A stretch of 64,000 bases of DNA from Crossaster papposus (taxonomy: Eukaryota; Echinodermata; Asteroidea; Velatida; Solasteridae): NCBI GenBank assembly GCA_037893245.1, contig JBAIAA010000352.1:620001-684000 (forward strand), written 5' to 3'. The notes under the pieces are model-generated. The model was not told the DNA's origin, did not search any database, and saw only the letters and a program-made list of their open reading frames with translations. Both the position numbers and the translations under genes were made by a program. This document shows, in pieces, positions 1-23,640 of the stretch. Position 1 is the first letter of the stretch, and every line of letters begins with the position of its first letter.

Positions 1-54
1 AGCGATAACTAGGGCCCTGTAACTCGGACTACTAATTGATTATTATTATTACAG

Positions 55-169
55 GAGGAGGGTGTTGGCAAAAGTCGAAGGTGGTGCAGATGATCTACCG
101 ACATTACCCAACACATTTACAAGATGGGAATCAGACCAAGTGCAATTTCTGACTTTTATTTCCTTTTAA
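55..169 (+). CDS. Possible terminal coding exon of an unknown gene entering from the left
   Basis: A run of TTATTATTATTACAG forms a plausible splice acceptor ending at 54. After one base that completes a split codon, the frame starting at 56 stays open for 37 codons (it includes KVEGGADDLP and FTRWESD) and stops with TAA at 167-169. AATAAA-like bases follow at once (TTAAATAAATA). The product is not recognised. With no upstream exon in the window, the evidence is only the acceptor, the open frame and the nearby polyadenylation-like motif, so this could be chance. Confidence 0.28.
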
Positions 170-660
170 ATAAATACCCAGAGCGATAAATCAGGAAAAG
201 AACATTAATTAATGACAGTCACTTGTTTTGACAGATCGACAGTGAGTTGACTTGAATTGATTCACTGGGGAATGTCGACAGAAAATCCTGGGCCTACGAA
301 TTTATACTTACCTTAATTCCGCCATACTTCACCAATACCAAGGCTCTGTCGTATTTTGCCTCAGTTCTATGTCAACATCACAAATAAATCCAGCTCGAAA
401 CGAAACACGGACTGCCGAAAAAACAAAAATAAACCCAACCCCCAAGCCAAAAAATGACTTTGATATTGAATAGCGCCCTCAATTGTTTTAATATAATGTT
501 ATTTCTTTTTTAATGACGTGAGCCGGGCCGTTTTTTAAACTCCAGCTTAAGGTTTCATCTCCGGCTCTATCACCATTTTCAAACTGCACAAACGAAGTTC
601 CATGGAAACTAAGTTGTGGTTTAGAAAACGGCCCAAGAATTAACAGCGAGCCGCGCTGTA
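170..660. other. Intergenic stretch upstream of HPD, no gene seen
   Basis: No coding potential is recognised. Around 523-640 a short inverted repeat (GGGCCGTTTTTTAAAC against GTTTAGAAAACGGCCC) flanks about 90 bases and may be a small MITE just upstream of the HPD promoter. Confidence 0.35.
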
Positions 661-717
661 CTGTACGTCCCACGTCACGCACTCACGCGACGACCGACAA
701 CTGAAGTGAAATTAAAA
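661..717 (+). promoter_or_regulatory. Putative HPD proximal promoter / 5' UTR
   Basis: The bases before the HPD start are CpG-rich compared with their surroundings. They contain CACGTCAC at 671-678, a CRE/ATF-like motif (GTGACGTG on the other strand). The transcription start is not visible. Role inferred from position and motif only. Confidence 0.3.
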
Positions 718-12578
<11,861 letters not shown>

Positions 12579-12711
12579 CTGTCGCATCGTCCACGGACAG
12601 TTAAGAAAGAGAGGAAAAAAAAGGATGAGTGATAACAATCATTGCAAGTCATGAAATTCCTACTATTTTCTAATTTTTTGTCCCATCAAATTGAAAAAAA
12701 AATTAAGCCCC

Positions 12712-12717
12712 ATTAAA
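12712..12717 (+). terminator. Possible HPD polyadenylation signal (ATTAAA)
   Basis: ATTAAA lies 134 bases after the HPD stop, the first good signal variant seen downstream. No cleavage site can be verified from the sequence. Confidence 0.3.
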
Positions 12718-13132
12718 TATTAAGTGAGTGCATTGTACACCCTAAACTAAGTGTGCTGGGTATGGATTGTTGAGTTACTATATTATTAACAAAAATCCCT
12801 TAGAAGAGACCAAAAATGCCCCAAGTTGTAATGTTTACGCTTGCCTCTAAGTGTCCAGTTTTCCTTTTATGCGGTGTACTTTGGAGAAAATTACTTTTAT
12901 CTTTTCAGTCCAAGTTGTTTTCATATTTTGCTCTTGTTTTTTCTGAAATATAACTCTAAATATATATATATTTTTTGTCCACATATTTTAATTATTCTGC
13001 AGCTGTTCTATATTTACAAAAACAAATAGAGGTTCTTGAACTATTCAAAAATTTAATTTGTGGTTTTTTTTAGTTTTTTTTAAAACTCTATATACTCGGT
13101 GTTGTTGGAGTGTTGTGAGAAAAACAATTAAC

Positions 13133-13209
13133 AAACTACTCGGGTGGGACTCGAACCCGAAACCTCCTGCTTACTAGTGCAGACGTCTCACCAACGAGCT
13201 TGCTGGTTC
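13133..13209 (-). repeat. tRNA-derived SINE-like fragment
   Basis: On the minus strand it reads as a tRNA-like body with A-box-like AGCTCGTTGGTGAGAC and B-box-like GGTTTCGGGTTCGAGTCCC, ending CCCGAGTAGTT. No clean anticodon arm or matched acceptor stem is visible, so it is a tRNA-derived repeat, not a functional tRNA. Confidence 0.5.
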
Positions 13210-13613
13210 AAGTCCAATATAGCAGCAGGTACATATACTGCAACAAAATGAGGAGTGTGTTAATTTAATTTTGTTTTAACACAATCACTCAAAGATTACA
13301 GAGTATAGTTTTGGTAAATTATGTTGGTGAAGGAAAAAAATAAAATATTGAAACTTAAAGTGTTTTGTTAAAGATAGCGATTCACCATTTGCTTTTGTGG
13401 TGATTTAAACAAAAAATAGACCAGGCATATAACTACCATTAAAAAAAGGCAAACTTGGGATTAAGGTAAACATATTTATGTCACAAGCATATAAGTATAT
13501 TGCTTTAAAATATAGCTTGTTATACAACCACAGGAAATTCTCTACTTACAGTGCATGAAACCATCTTTAGAGTTGTGTTGTTATATTTGCTAAATTAAAA
13601 ATCTGCCCTATAT

Positions 13614-14295
13614 TTAAAGGTAGAATACACTATTGGTAATTGTTTGAATTATCATGAATGGGTGGCTTTTGGGGGTTGTATTTTATAGTAAATACCGTTT
13701 AACTGACCTGTCCGAAGTTTTACAGTCATTGATGCCAAGAAAAGCATGAAAAACAGCGTTTGTTTTCAACTGGCGTCGAGCAGTTATTCTTATGTTATTT
13801 TTGTTTTTTCGCGATCGTCGTCCGGCGATTAAGAATTTTTTGTTATAAAATTATATTTTTCGGAATAATTATATTTTCGGAATTTATACAAATAGGCACT
13901 TGGGGAGACAACTTAGCGTAAGTTTTTAGGTAATAAGGAGACAGTGGCACTTAGGGAGACATTTCAGTGTCTCTCTAAGTGTCTAGCTACCCTAAAAAAA
14001 CAATATTTGGGAGTTATTTTTGCCCTAGACGGACAGATTTTGGTCTAAATAGCATAAATCGCGAAGATCTTAGAGAAAAGGGTTAGGGTAAACAAGTTGG
14101 GACTGTTTTAAGTTTGTGTACATCTCTATGGAATTGTCTCCCTAAGTGCCTATTTGGAGGTACATGTATAAGAATAATTACAATCATTTTGCTGGATGCC
14201 TAGAATCATTATTTACTTTCAAATGAGTAAGATATTTCTTAATAATTTGGTAATAAATATTTTTGATATCTGCAAATGGTGTATCCTACCTTTAA
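13614..14295 (+). mobile_element. Family B MITE carrying a nested insertion
   Basis: Family B ends (TTAAAGGTAGAATACACTAT left; AAATGGTGTATCCTACCTTTAA-type right, TTAA on both sides). It is about 330 bases longer than other copies because a second inverted-repeat element (13889-14157) sits in the middle. Confidence 0.75.
13889..14157. mobile_element. Inverted-repeat element nested in family B copy
   Basis: Ends CAAATAGGCACTTGGGGAGA and the inverted CTCCCTAAGTGCCTATTTGG pair over about 20 bases. A GGGAGACA...TGTCTCCCTAAGTG motif is repeated inside (13957-13985). Non-coding. It interrupts the family B element and so is younger than that insertion. Confidence 0.6.
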
Positions 14296-15183
14296 CCCTG
14301 TATTTTCCCAGCTTTCTGTTTATTGTGTTGTGAACACTATAACTGAAATCATTGAAAATGTATTATTTATTTACATATCATGCTTCAACTGTAATACTAG
14401 GAGACTTTCTTATGACTTCAGAATTTTCCTTTTTCTTATAGTATGTATTTTACTTATTTGTGACCAGTTCTACAAAAAAAGGGTATTATCGGGCTGTGCA
14501 TTATCATGTATTGGCCCGCTCAAAGTAGAGTGTAAACATTTCATCAAAATGTGATTTTCATTTGTTGTCATGAATTACATCTTTAATACCTACAGTTTCA
14601 GGTCTCATTCAAAGAAATGTTGATTTTGATGAATAAAGTGTGCATTTTGTGTGAATTTTGTGTGCATCAACAGAGCCGGCTATTTCAAACACAACTGTTT
14701 TCTCAGTTGTGTAATTTGAACTCCAATGATTAAGTAATCAATATGCAAACACGTCATATCTCTAAATGAGAGGGGCTATTATATACCAAATGGAAGATTA
14801 TGTTGTGGGCTTTCAACCATGTACATGTATATAACTCAATTTTGTTGTGACATATAATACCTTTTTGTGGAGTTGGTCACATAATTATGTGTTATTGTAC
14901 TCAAGTTTGACCCAATATAAATGACATTGCCATCTGAATGAAATTGAATGCACAATTTAATTGCATGCAAATTGTTCCACATTGCAGTGTGTTGTAGTCT
15001 AATAAGTCCACCACAGTCCAGTAACAATTAACATTGGCTGAACGATGACAAAGGAATGCTTTTGTCAAAGCTCATTTGAATAGCTTGTGATTTGAATTGG
15101 AACTGAAGGAGACGATTGTGATGAGAATTAATTGAAATTTAGTGGTATCAGACTATCAGTGAATGCCAGATTGTAGATTTCTT
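14296..15183. other. Intergenic stretch, nothing recognised except a short hAT-MITE-like segment
   Basis: No coding exon is seen. At about 15043-15110 a segment (CAAAGGAATGC, GAATAGCTTGTGATTTGAAT) matches the interior of the hAT-type MITE at 42392-42635 without its ends. Confidence 0.4.
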
Positions 15184-15537
15184 GAAGGTAGAATACACCA
15201 TTGGTAATTGCTTGAATTATCATGATTGGATAGATTTGGGGGGTTGTATTTTATAGTTTACAATCATGGATGCCGAGAAATGCACGAAAAACAGGTTTGT
15301 TTTCAACTGGCACCGAGCAGTTAATCTTGTGTTATCTTTGTTGTTTCACGATCACCATCGGAGATCGCGATTTTTTTATTTATAAAATTCAATTTTTCGG
15401 AATAATTACAGGTTATCTAGCGCAATAATTTTGCTAGATGCCTAGAATCATTATTCACTTTCAAATGAGTAAGATATTTCTTAATAATTCGGTAGTAAAT
15501 ACTTTTGATATCTGCAAATGGTGTACCCTACCTTTAA
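15184..15537 (+). mobile_element. Family B MITE
   Basis: Ends GAAGGTAGAATACACCATTG and AAATGGTGTACCCTACCTTTAA-type with the standard family interior. The left TTAA is mutated, the right one intact. Confidence 0.75.
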
Positions 15538-16339
15538 ATAGATCATTTAACCACCCTGTGTTTATTGTCAGGAAGTGTAGACTACCAGTCAAATCCGAAA
15601 AGGATGTTCCACACACAAAAATGCAGGTACCCCTTAAAATATTCACCAATTTATCATGTGTACTGTATTATAGTTCAGATGCTGGTATTTTGTCTTGCCA
15701 AATTCCATGTACATGTAGTATAAAATATAACAAGAAAATATATAATATTCTAGATGCAACCCAATTTGAAGAGAGTTAATAAAAAAAAATATAAAAATAA
15801 GGCAGATGGTTTTAATGCATATTCTTTCCAATAATGTGTAATTGATCTTTTCAATAATTATTGAAACAAAGTTCATTTTATTAATATCATTTCAGTTAAA
15901 TTTCACTTAATAATGCATGCAATTTTTTCCTTTATGTAATTTTTGCAGCACGTAATATAATTGTTAGAGTATTCTTGCATGCAGAACATTTTACAAGAAA
16001 TTAATTCCCTTCATGGATGAACATTTATATAATAATTATTGAGCAGCCGTGAGAGGTCGCTCTTCATAATTATGTGGCTTTTGCGCAAACCTGGAGTTTT
16101 TCCCGCTCTTTTTTCACGCGCCGTACCGGAGTTAAAATAGTTACCGTGTGTCTCCATTGCTGCGAGGAGTATCAGACAATTTCATAGAATATTCCAGACA
16201 TCAAACAACAGGCTGGCTGACTGTTTACAATCTTTACGACTGAAGGTCAATTTGCAGATAACATTGCAGACAATAGCAACTTTTGGCAAATACAATATCC
16301 ACAACTACGTGTGTAGGCGGTTCGGGTCTTGGCTCAATA

Positions 16340-19300
16340 TTATTTAGTGCACAGTGTCTTACAGTGATCGTTTGCTTTTTCATTGACAAGCAGAATAGCA
16401 GAATCGCCTGAATTCTGATTTTCCAAATGCGTCCGACAGTGAATCTTAAAACTCGTAGGGTGTCGGTATTCTTTCAGGCACACCTTGCATTTCAGGGGTT
16501 TCTTGTCGGAATGAACGAGGGAGTGCGTCTTGAGGTAGCTGCTGTAGGCAAACCTCGCCGGGCACTGCGGGCATTTGTACGGCCGCTCGCCGGTGTGGAC
16601 TCGCAGGTGACTGCGGAGGTTCTGCGCGCACGCAAACTTCTTCTCGCAGTGGCGGCATTTGTAGGGCGTCTCGCCCGTGTGTATCCGCCGGTGGCTGGTC
16701 AGGTTGGAGCTCTGCGAGAACGCCGCGTCGCACTCGCCGCATTTAAAGGGTTTCTCGCCGGTGTGGATGCGCTCGTGCTGCTTGAGCGTGTAGTTGAACT
16801 TGAACCCCTTCCCGCACTTTTTGCAGTGGTGGCGGTGGCCATCTTTGTTGGCGCCCTCGATCTGCTGTTTACAGCCTCTCCCTTTCCCGCGCTTTTTGCT
16901 CGGGTGCATTTTATCCATGTGCATTTGTAGCCCGCCCTCTCTTTTGAATCTCATCTTGCACACTTTGCACTTGAACGGCCTGTCACGCTGGTGGCTTTTC
17001 TCGTGCGTTTTGCACGGCCCGTTCTGGCTGAACTCGCGCTCGCACAAATTGCACTTGTACGTAACAGGTGCCCTCTCGTGTCGACTCACGTGATTTTTAA
17101 ACCCCTTCAAGTACTTGAACTCCTTGTTGCAAACCTCGCATTTGTACGGGTTGTGGCCCGTGTGAACGCGGAGATGCGTTTTGAGATTGCTTGATTCGGT
17201 GAAGCGCTTGTCGCAGTGATCGCAAGCGTAAGGTTTTTCTCCTGTGTGAACGCGCACGTGTTTCTCCAGGTTGGCGTTGCTGTTGAAAATCTTTTCGCAC
17301 CTCCCGCACGCAAATCTGCCAGATTTTCTGTTGTCGTTAACTGTCGCTGAACGATCGTTGTTTCGTTTTCGGGACTTCCTATTCTGTTTTCTTCCTTTAT
17401 CTTCACGTGTGCCTTTTATTTTCACGTGTGAAATCATAGCCACCGAGTTGCCCTGGTGCAGCCGGCGAGGCCGACCGCGGGTCTTGGTCTTTTCGGGCGG
17501 CTTTTTAAACTTTTCCCTCGCTCTCTTTTCGGCGCCCTTAATTTCCCTGGTGTGATTATTGTTAAAGTTTGTGACTTGCTGTTCTTCAGACAAGGTCAAA
17601 CCCTCATCTTTCTGTCCATTGACTGTTTCTTCACCAGGAAGCTTTGTGGAAACCGCTTTCTGTCGATTCTCGACAGTGATCGTTTCAGTTTTTCCCAGCT
17701 TGTTCTTCGTCGGTGGGGTAAATTCTTTCTCACCGTATCCATTGCTTGACGAAAAGTCATCTCGATTCTTGGCCGCCGATTCTGTGGAAGAATTCACACC
17801 TTCCTTCCGCGACTCTGTGCCCGTTTCATCACGAGACTGGAGTCTGAACTGAAGATACCGCATCTTGTGATTGAGTTTGTGTGATGCGTAGCGCCTGAAC
17901 GTCTTGAACCACCAACCGCACAAGTGGCAGAAGAAAACCCGACTGTTAAATCCTCTGCGGCTGTTGGCGGAAGGATCTTTCCCGCGAGTCACGCAGTGCG
18001 AATCTTTTTTTAACTGCCAATTGCGAACGTCAGAAGGCGAGAGTTGCAGGGTAGGAAAACGGTCGTCGAATTGAACATCTACGTTTTCTACTTGGCTCCG
18101 CCAATCACAACGCCGAGCTACCAGAGGCGTTTCCCCGTGCTGGCGTTTACACACGATGCATGCTTTGGTTGGAGTAAGACTAAGATCTGAAAAGAAAGAA
18201 CAAACAAATCAAACGCTATTTGTAAATGTAGCCAATACATGTATGCTGAGGGGGGAAAATGGAAGCATTCGTGCTTCAATGTTGCATGATTTTTTGTGTA
18301 TAAGGGCAGAACTGTTTACATGGCAAGCCGTGGTGTTAAAATATCTTGACGTATAACCAGTAATAAGAAATGAATTCATTGGTTAATTGTGGTTACCATT
18401 TTCATGGGTTGAAACGAATTGGTTAATATCTCGACCAAATATTCGGTCAAAACCATGCATTTCTTTGGTCATTATTATTGTAAACCAAATAACCACGAGT
18501 CGGTTGAACTTATAAATAAAATATTGGTTACCATAGCTAACCAAAGGTGTTGGGAAATGTTGACCCTTACAAATTGATTGGAAACCCGTCTAATGTTGGT
18601 ATACCGTATGTTTTGTACGATAAACAAAAAGTAGATTTATACCGTTTGATTGCTCTTTCTCTATCCAAGTCGGTTGAGGCTCCGTACGATTCAACCCCAG
18701 AACCAACTCCTCGCCCTGACCTATGACCTTGGTGGTGATGTAATATATGTTTCCCCTGCATTGGTAGGCTGACATGTTGACTTCTGACCACAACGCATAT
18801 GTGGATGTCACGTGTCGTAGCCAGTCTGTTCTCGAGTCCTCGCTACAGCTGTGCAGATGGCACAACTTGCCTTCGCAAAATATCTGTATTTTTGCGAAAA
18901 GAATCATACTTTAAATATTTTAAATACGTGTTGAAGACCGTACCTCTAAAATGAAGTCGCATATCGCACTTTGTAATGTATTGGCTATCTCGGAGCCAAA
19001 ATGTGAACAAATTCAGACATTTATTGGGTACAAAACGAATTGAAGTACATAACCTCAACATCTAATTTTGAACATTATTAAGAGTTGAGCTCGACGATGT
19101 TCGGGAACTAAAATAAAGTGACGTTTTAAAATAAACTGTGTGTTAGTGTTGAATTATGAAGTAACTGGGAAAACTACTATTATTTTCGCAGTTTGATGCC
19201 ACAAAGCACAATATTATGGCCCCAAAGCGCCGGAAAAGGAACGTAACTATTCTTAAAGAATAAGTCATGCAAAATATATGTTTACCTCCCAAGTACTTGT

Positions 19301-19593
19301 AAACGGCCACGGGCTCATATTTTCTGTGCATCTGTCTAGAGGGACGATGTTTCCTTGTAGAGGCCCAAATCGCACCCCTGATCCGATGGGATGCACGGCC
19401 CACACTCCCCGGGCCTTCCGTTTTCCTCCACGGCACACGTACAAGCAGTGTGGTCCCATGGCCAATTCTTCTTGCCGATATTTGTTTCTTATTTGGGGCC
19501 GATTACAAATATCATCTTCCAGTTTTCCCCAACGTACTTCTTTCTCCTTTGTTTTTGGAAGGAATTTGTGGAAATTTTCTCCGAGTTCAAGGT
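16340..19593 (-). CDS. PRDM-family PR/SET-domain zinc-finger protein, 5' end unresolved
   Basis: PRDM proteins are nuclear regulators pairing a PR (SET-like) domain with C2H2 fingers. Exons read on the minus strand: 19593-19286, 18883-18643, 18186-16340 (stop TAA 16342-16340), with phases agreeing at both junctions. The first two carry the PR domain: [12 protein letters not shown], then [19 protein letters not shown] and [10 protein letters not shown], matching the family pattern RFGP / NWxRYV / QxRGxIYY / GEELL. The last exon begins with a CIVC pair and carries one isolated finger (CHLC...H). A basic Ser/Lys-rich linker follows, then ten fingers, most joined by HTGEKP-type linkers, with a basic break after the fifth of the ten. 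About 798 residues are read. The first in-frame ATG is at 19459, but the frame is open upstream to about 19630, so an earlier exon is likely. The subfamily is not assigned. The expected role is sequence-specific transcription control, possibly with methyltransferase activity. Confidence 0.82.
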
Positions 19594-19901
19594 CTGTTTT
19601 TGTTTTGTGGGGGTTTTCACATCTTGTTTAGTTTTTTTAAAATTAGGTTTATATTATGATGCAGTTTTGTCGATACTTGTCGAATTCCTCAGTAGGATTT
19701 TTGGATAGAAAAATCTTGCCACATTTTTGTTCTGAAAAAAAAGGAAGAATATAGAACCTGAAAAATCTAACTTGTTCAATGGCATGAATTAATAAAACCA
19801 TGGAGGAATATTCCTCTATGACGCATATGATTACAACTTTTACAAAGTCGTAACCAATTCGGAATGATCTTCCTAGCTTGAAAAATGACACTTTTATGAT
19901 G

Positions 19902-20287
19902 GCGGTAGGATACACCATTTGCAGAAATCAAAAATATTTACTACCGAATTATTAAGAAATATCTTACTCAATTAAAAGTAAATAATGATTCTAGTCATTC
20001 AGCAAAAGGATTGCGCTAGATATCCTGTAATTATTCCACAAAAAAAATGAATTTCATAAAGAAAATTCGCGATCGTCGGACGGCGATCGGGAAAAAACAA
20101 AGATAACATAAGAATAACGGCTCGACCCCGGTTGAAAACAAACGCTGTTTTTCGTGTTTTGTTCGGCATCCATGATTGAAAAACTTCGGAAAAGTCAGTT
20201 AAACGATATTTACTATGAAATACAACTCCCCAAATCTAGCCATTCATGATAATTTAAGCAATTACCAATGGTGTATCCTACCTTTAA
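19902..20287 (-). mobile_element. Family B MITE
   Basis: Left GGCGGTAGGATACACCATTT and right ATGGTGTATCCTACCTTTAA with the family interior, including GCGATCGTCGGACGGCGATC. It lies upstream of the PRDM gene. Confidence 0.8.
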
Positions 20288-20734
20288 GGTATACGTTCAA
20301 TTGCATTGCACGCGATAAAGTCTTTATTAAAGAAACATTAAAAGTTAAAATTGTTAGGGAAATATCGCGCCAATAATGCCAGAATGCGCTATCTATGTTG
20401 TTCAATACGGTTTCCGCATTCATGTCACAACTCGATAAGGATGTGACACGCGGTGAGACTAGACTGTCTTCGTGTTGTGGTATGGGGTCGGGTATACACA
20501 ACATCTTCAGTTGACCTTTTGTTTTAAACATGGCACCGTGTACATGTATGTGCATGCATGCGCATGGCGATAGCACCACCTTTCCCCTCTGTGTGCATTT
20601 CCTCCTACATAATAATGCACGTCCGGCCCAGTTTGCTCACAGTCCCAGTCGGTACAGTTTGCGCTCAGTTTTGGGCCAAACTCTAAAAACCTTTGGCACA
20701 ACAAGTTTGGATGCTAAAGCCAATTAAACCATGG

Positions 20735-20931
20735 AGGAATATAAAGAAGACCTTTAAACTTCTGAACATCATCAAGGATTGACAGGCTTTCGAGTCAGAG
20801 TGTTTAATTATACTTTTGTCAATCCTGGCCAGCTGGAATTGGATTGTTTTTGTTTAGTTAAATCTGTTTATTTTGTGAATTGTTTTTTGTATGTTGCTAT
20901 TGGCCGAATAAATAATAATAATAATAATAAA
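20735..20931 (+). mobile_element. Possible 3' end of a non-LTR retrotransposon with (AAT)n tail
   Basis: A 3'-UTR-like tract (GTATGTTGCTATTGGCCGAA) runs straight into AATAATAATAATAATAATAA. A unique segment ending in a trinucleotide tail is characteristic of several LINE clades. No coding remnant was identified. Confidence 0.35.
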
Positions 20932-21089
20932 GTTGCCGCCTAAAAATGTTTAGCTTTGTCCCGAAGTTAATAAGAGGGGTCCCAGACGCGGATTTTGTTT
21001 GCCCACGATTGTCTTCACAGACTGTAGCCGAAGAGTTTAAACAATAACCACTGGACCGTTATGTTATGAGGACAAAAACTTTCACTCAC

Positions 21090-21133
21090 CGTTCAGTCGT
21101 TGTGGATATACGACTCCTCCATCGATCAGACAT
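21090..21133 (-). other. Candidate 5' exon for the PRDM gene
   Basis: On the minus strand an ATG (21133-21131) opens 14 codons (MSDRWRSRISTTTE) and runs into GAACG|GTGAGTG, a strong splice donor ending at 21090 in phase 2. The known PRDM exon at 19593 needs phase 1, so a direct join fails unless another acceptor or an intermediate exon is used. A candidate only. Confidence 0.18.
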
Positions 21134-23600
21134 GAATGTGCGGGGGCAACTTCAGCAGCTAGCACGATACGTACCCAGGCCCGTGACCGACTTTCCACAC
21201 CAACCAAACTTGGAAATCGCGGTCCCGAAACTCAGACTTCGATTAGGAGAACATGAAGCATTGACTGTGGCAAGGATCGCGCCATGCACATCGCAATGCA
21301 TCGTGGATATAGAGGAGACCGGAGGTCATGGCCTGCTGAGTGAAAACGCGGATGTGCGTCGTTACTTCCCCCTTTCCCCCGCAGGCAGTTGGGACGGTCG
21401 TGATTATCTTAAAGGGCTCATACATTCAGTGTGTATTCATATTATTTTGTAACATAACAGCATCATAAAAGTTGTTTTCACACATGCCACTTTTACCTTG
21501 TTTCTCCGATGGTAGAAGTTATACCAAAAGGTGTTATAATGCGATCTGTTATATAATGCGATCTAAACTTCATTGTATTACTCTTCTGATCATAGCGACA
21601 GTTTGGTCTAATCTTAGACACACGTAAATAACCAGTCGAACCACCATAAAGTGATTATGCCCCTTTAAGAAATAACCAGGCAATGATCACATAACACAGC
21701 AAAGGCAAAGGGCTAAGAAACGTGAAGGAGATGGCGACCTTTTGACAAGGCACGAACATTGAAGTTTCCCGATACGCAAGTATCCTGTCAATGTTTGAAT
21801 GTTTGAATGGGGCATGACTTACTAGCAGTAGGCCTAATGCTGTTCTGCGGATCCACAAAGTTATCATATCGATGTTGCTCTTGTGTGGAGTTTTTGGAAG
21901 AAAGAAGCATCGATTTAGCCATTTGATCTATCTATACTCTTGCGAAACCAGTAAACAGCGCCACCCGCTATATTATTTATCCGGTCGTCGGCTCGCGATC
22001 CACGATATAGCGTCACGGTTGGCCCAGCAAATTCCAACTATAGATAGACCATAAAAGGCTTAAACTCGATTCGAAGCTTCTCCACCACATCGATATTAAT
22101 TATTAGGATTATTATACACACTGGCTTAAAACAATGTAAATTAAGTCGGCAGTATGACGAGACATCAATTTGTCAACCTATAACCACACCCTAATTTAAT
22201 TGGCCCCACCGAAAAATAACTTTATTTTGTTTCAACGGCGATTGCACCCCGTTGGCCGACCCGGCCCCTGAGTGAACCAGTGCGAAAATCGCTGTACCCT
22301 ATCCTCCCATCATTTTCAAGGGCCCCGCGCCGATACTAAGAGCTAATCTTTTTCGATGTCAATTTAGGTGCTTTCTTAAGTTTTAGCTCACCCTGGTCAG
22401 TTACGGGCCTATCTTCACCTACAATGCACAGCTACATAACTTTCCTAAAACTTCAAGACGCCGCCGTGCACTAGAGCCTAGAGGGATGTTTTAAAACTTG
22501 CTATTGGCTGCGTGGTAACATGAGGGGCAGTCTATTCCAATCACGCACTCTGTTCTATAGTGGAAGGAAGGAGTTTTGCCGGTACTTGGCAGTCCTGCAT
22601 AAGTTCAATGATTTTGTATGCATCAGCTGTGAAATGCCGGCGTGGGTGATTGGTGTCCATAAAGATGAAGCATATTAATTGATGTTGTGAATAAGGTAGA
22701 ATTGGCACGGTCTGTCAGTTTGTCGTCAAAATTAAAGGTCGGACGTCATACTCCGGGCTCGATCCGTGAGCCCATCATGCATAGTCTACAGACCCTGCTC
22801 GTGGAGCAAAGTCACTCATTGGTAGAATGCAGTAAATCTCAAAGTAATAAGTCCATGTAGTCAAAAAATCATTCCTTCCTCCATGGTCAAATAAAGCCGC
22901 AGCTTCGGCCATCACGTGAGGAGGATCGTTGGGGCGCGGCCCGCCCCGTCGCCCAGTGGTTCGATACTTGTAATAGCCGTCTACTTTTACCCTGAACTCC
23001 GATCGCTGCTCTATTTTTGTTTAAAAAGTCATAACGTTCAACCAAGCTTCGAATTAAGTTTTTTAATATGGCGGGAAAGGGAAGCACAATATTTTTCCCT
23101 GCAAATTGTCTATTGCTCTATGGCAAAACCATGGGCAAAACAAAGCAACATTTGACCGTCAACCCCAAAGCGCCCTCACACTTCACACGCAATGCGTTCT
23201 GCATGCATGCAGCAGGCCAGGCAGGCGCTGCGCTGTATCATCGCGTAGTACATGTACATGATGTACACTCGCCATATTGCGAGAGCACTACAGGCTCTTT
23301 CAGTTTCACATGACTTCCACACATACACCCTCGTTTGTCATGTAACGGACACTATCGCCCAACACAATCAGCGGCACGCCCAACACCCGGTATTCCCAGA
23401 TATTCACATCAAAAATACATTTTCTTGTAGTAGGTGAGTAATCCTTTGTGACATCGTGGTTTAATTTAGGTTTGGGCGAATTTGAAGGGGAGAAAATCGA
23501 TTTTTAAGTGGTAGTCCGTGTTGTTTTTTTGCTGTGAACCTGTATGTGCTGCATTCGTTCAATGCACTCGGAACCTCTTTCGATATTGGTCTGAGCATGC
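21134..23600. other. Intergenic stretch, no gene recognised
   Basis: Both strands were read. There are short open frames, one at 21066-21452 plus, but none has splice context or a recognised motif. The GC content is mildly raised near 22890-23300. Confidence 0.4.
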
Positions 23601-23640
23601 GCAGTCGGCCATAACAACACATCGCAATGTTTCGCCTAAA

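Noticed and set aside
16427..17852. Several long plus-strand open frames opposite the zinc-finger exon
   Set aside because: They are shadows of the minus-strand PRDM exon; the repeated finger codons keep the antisense frame open.
21066..21452. 128-codon plus-strand open frame
   Set aside because: No splice context, no recognised motif, and the opposite strand has a stronger signal (GTGAGT donor).
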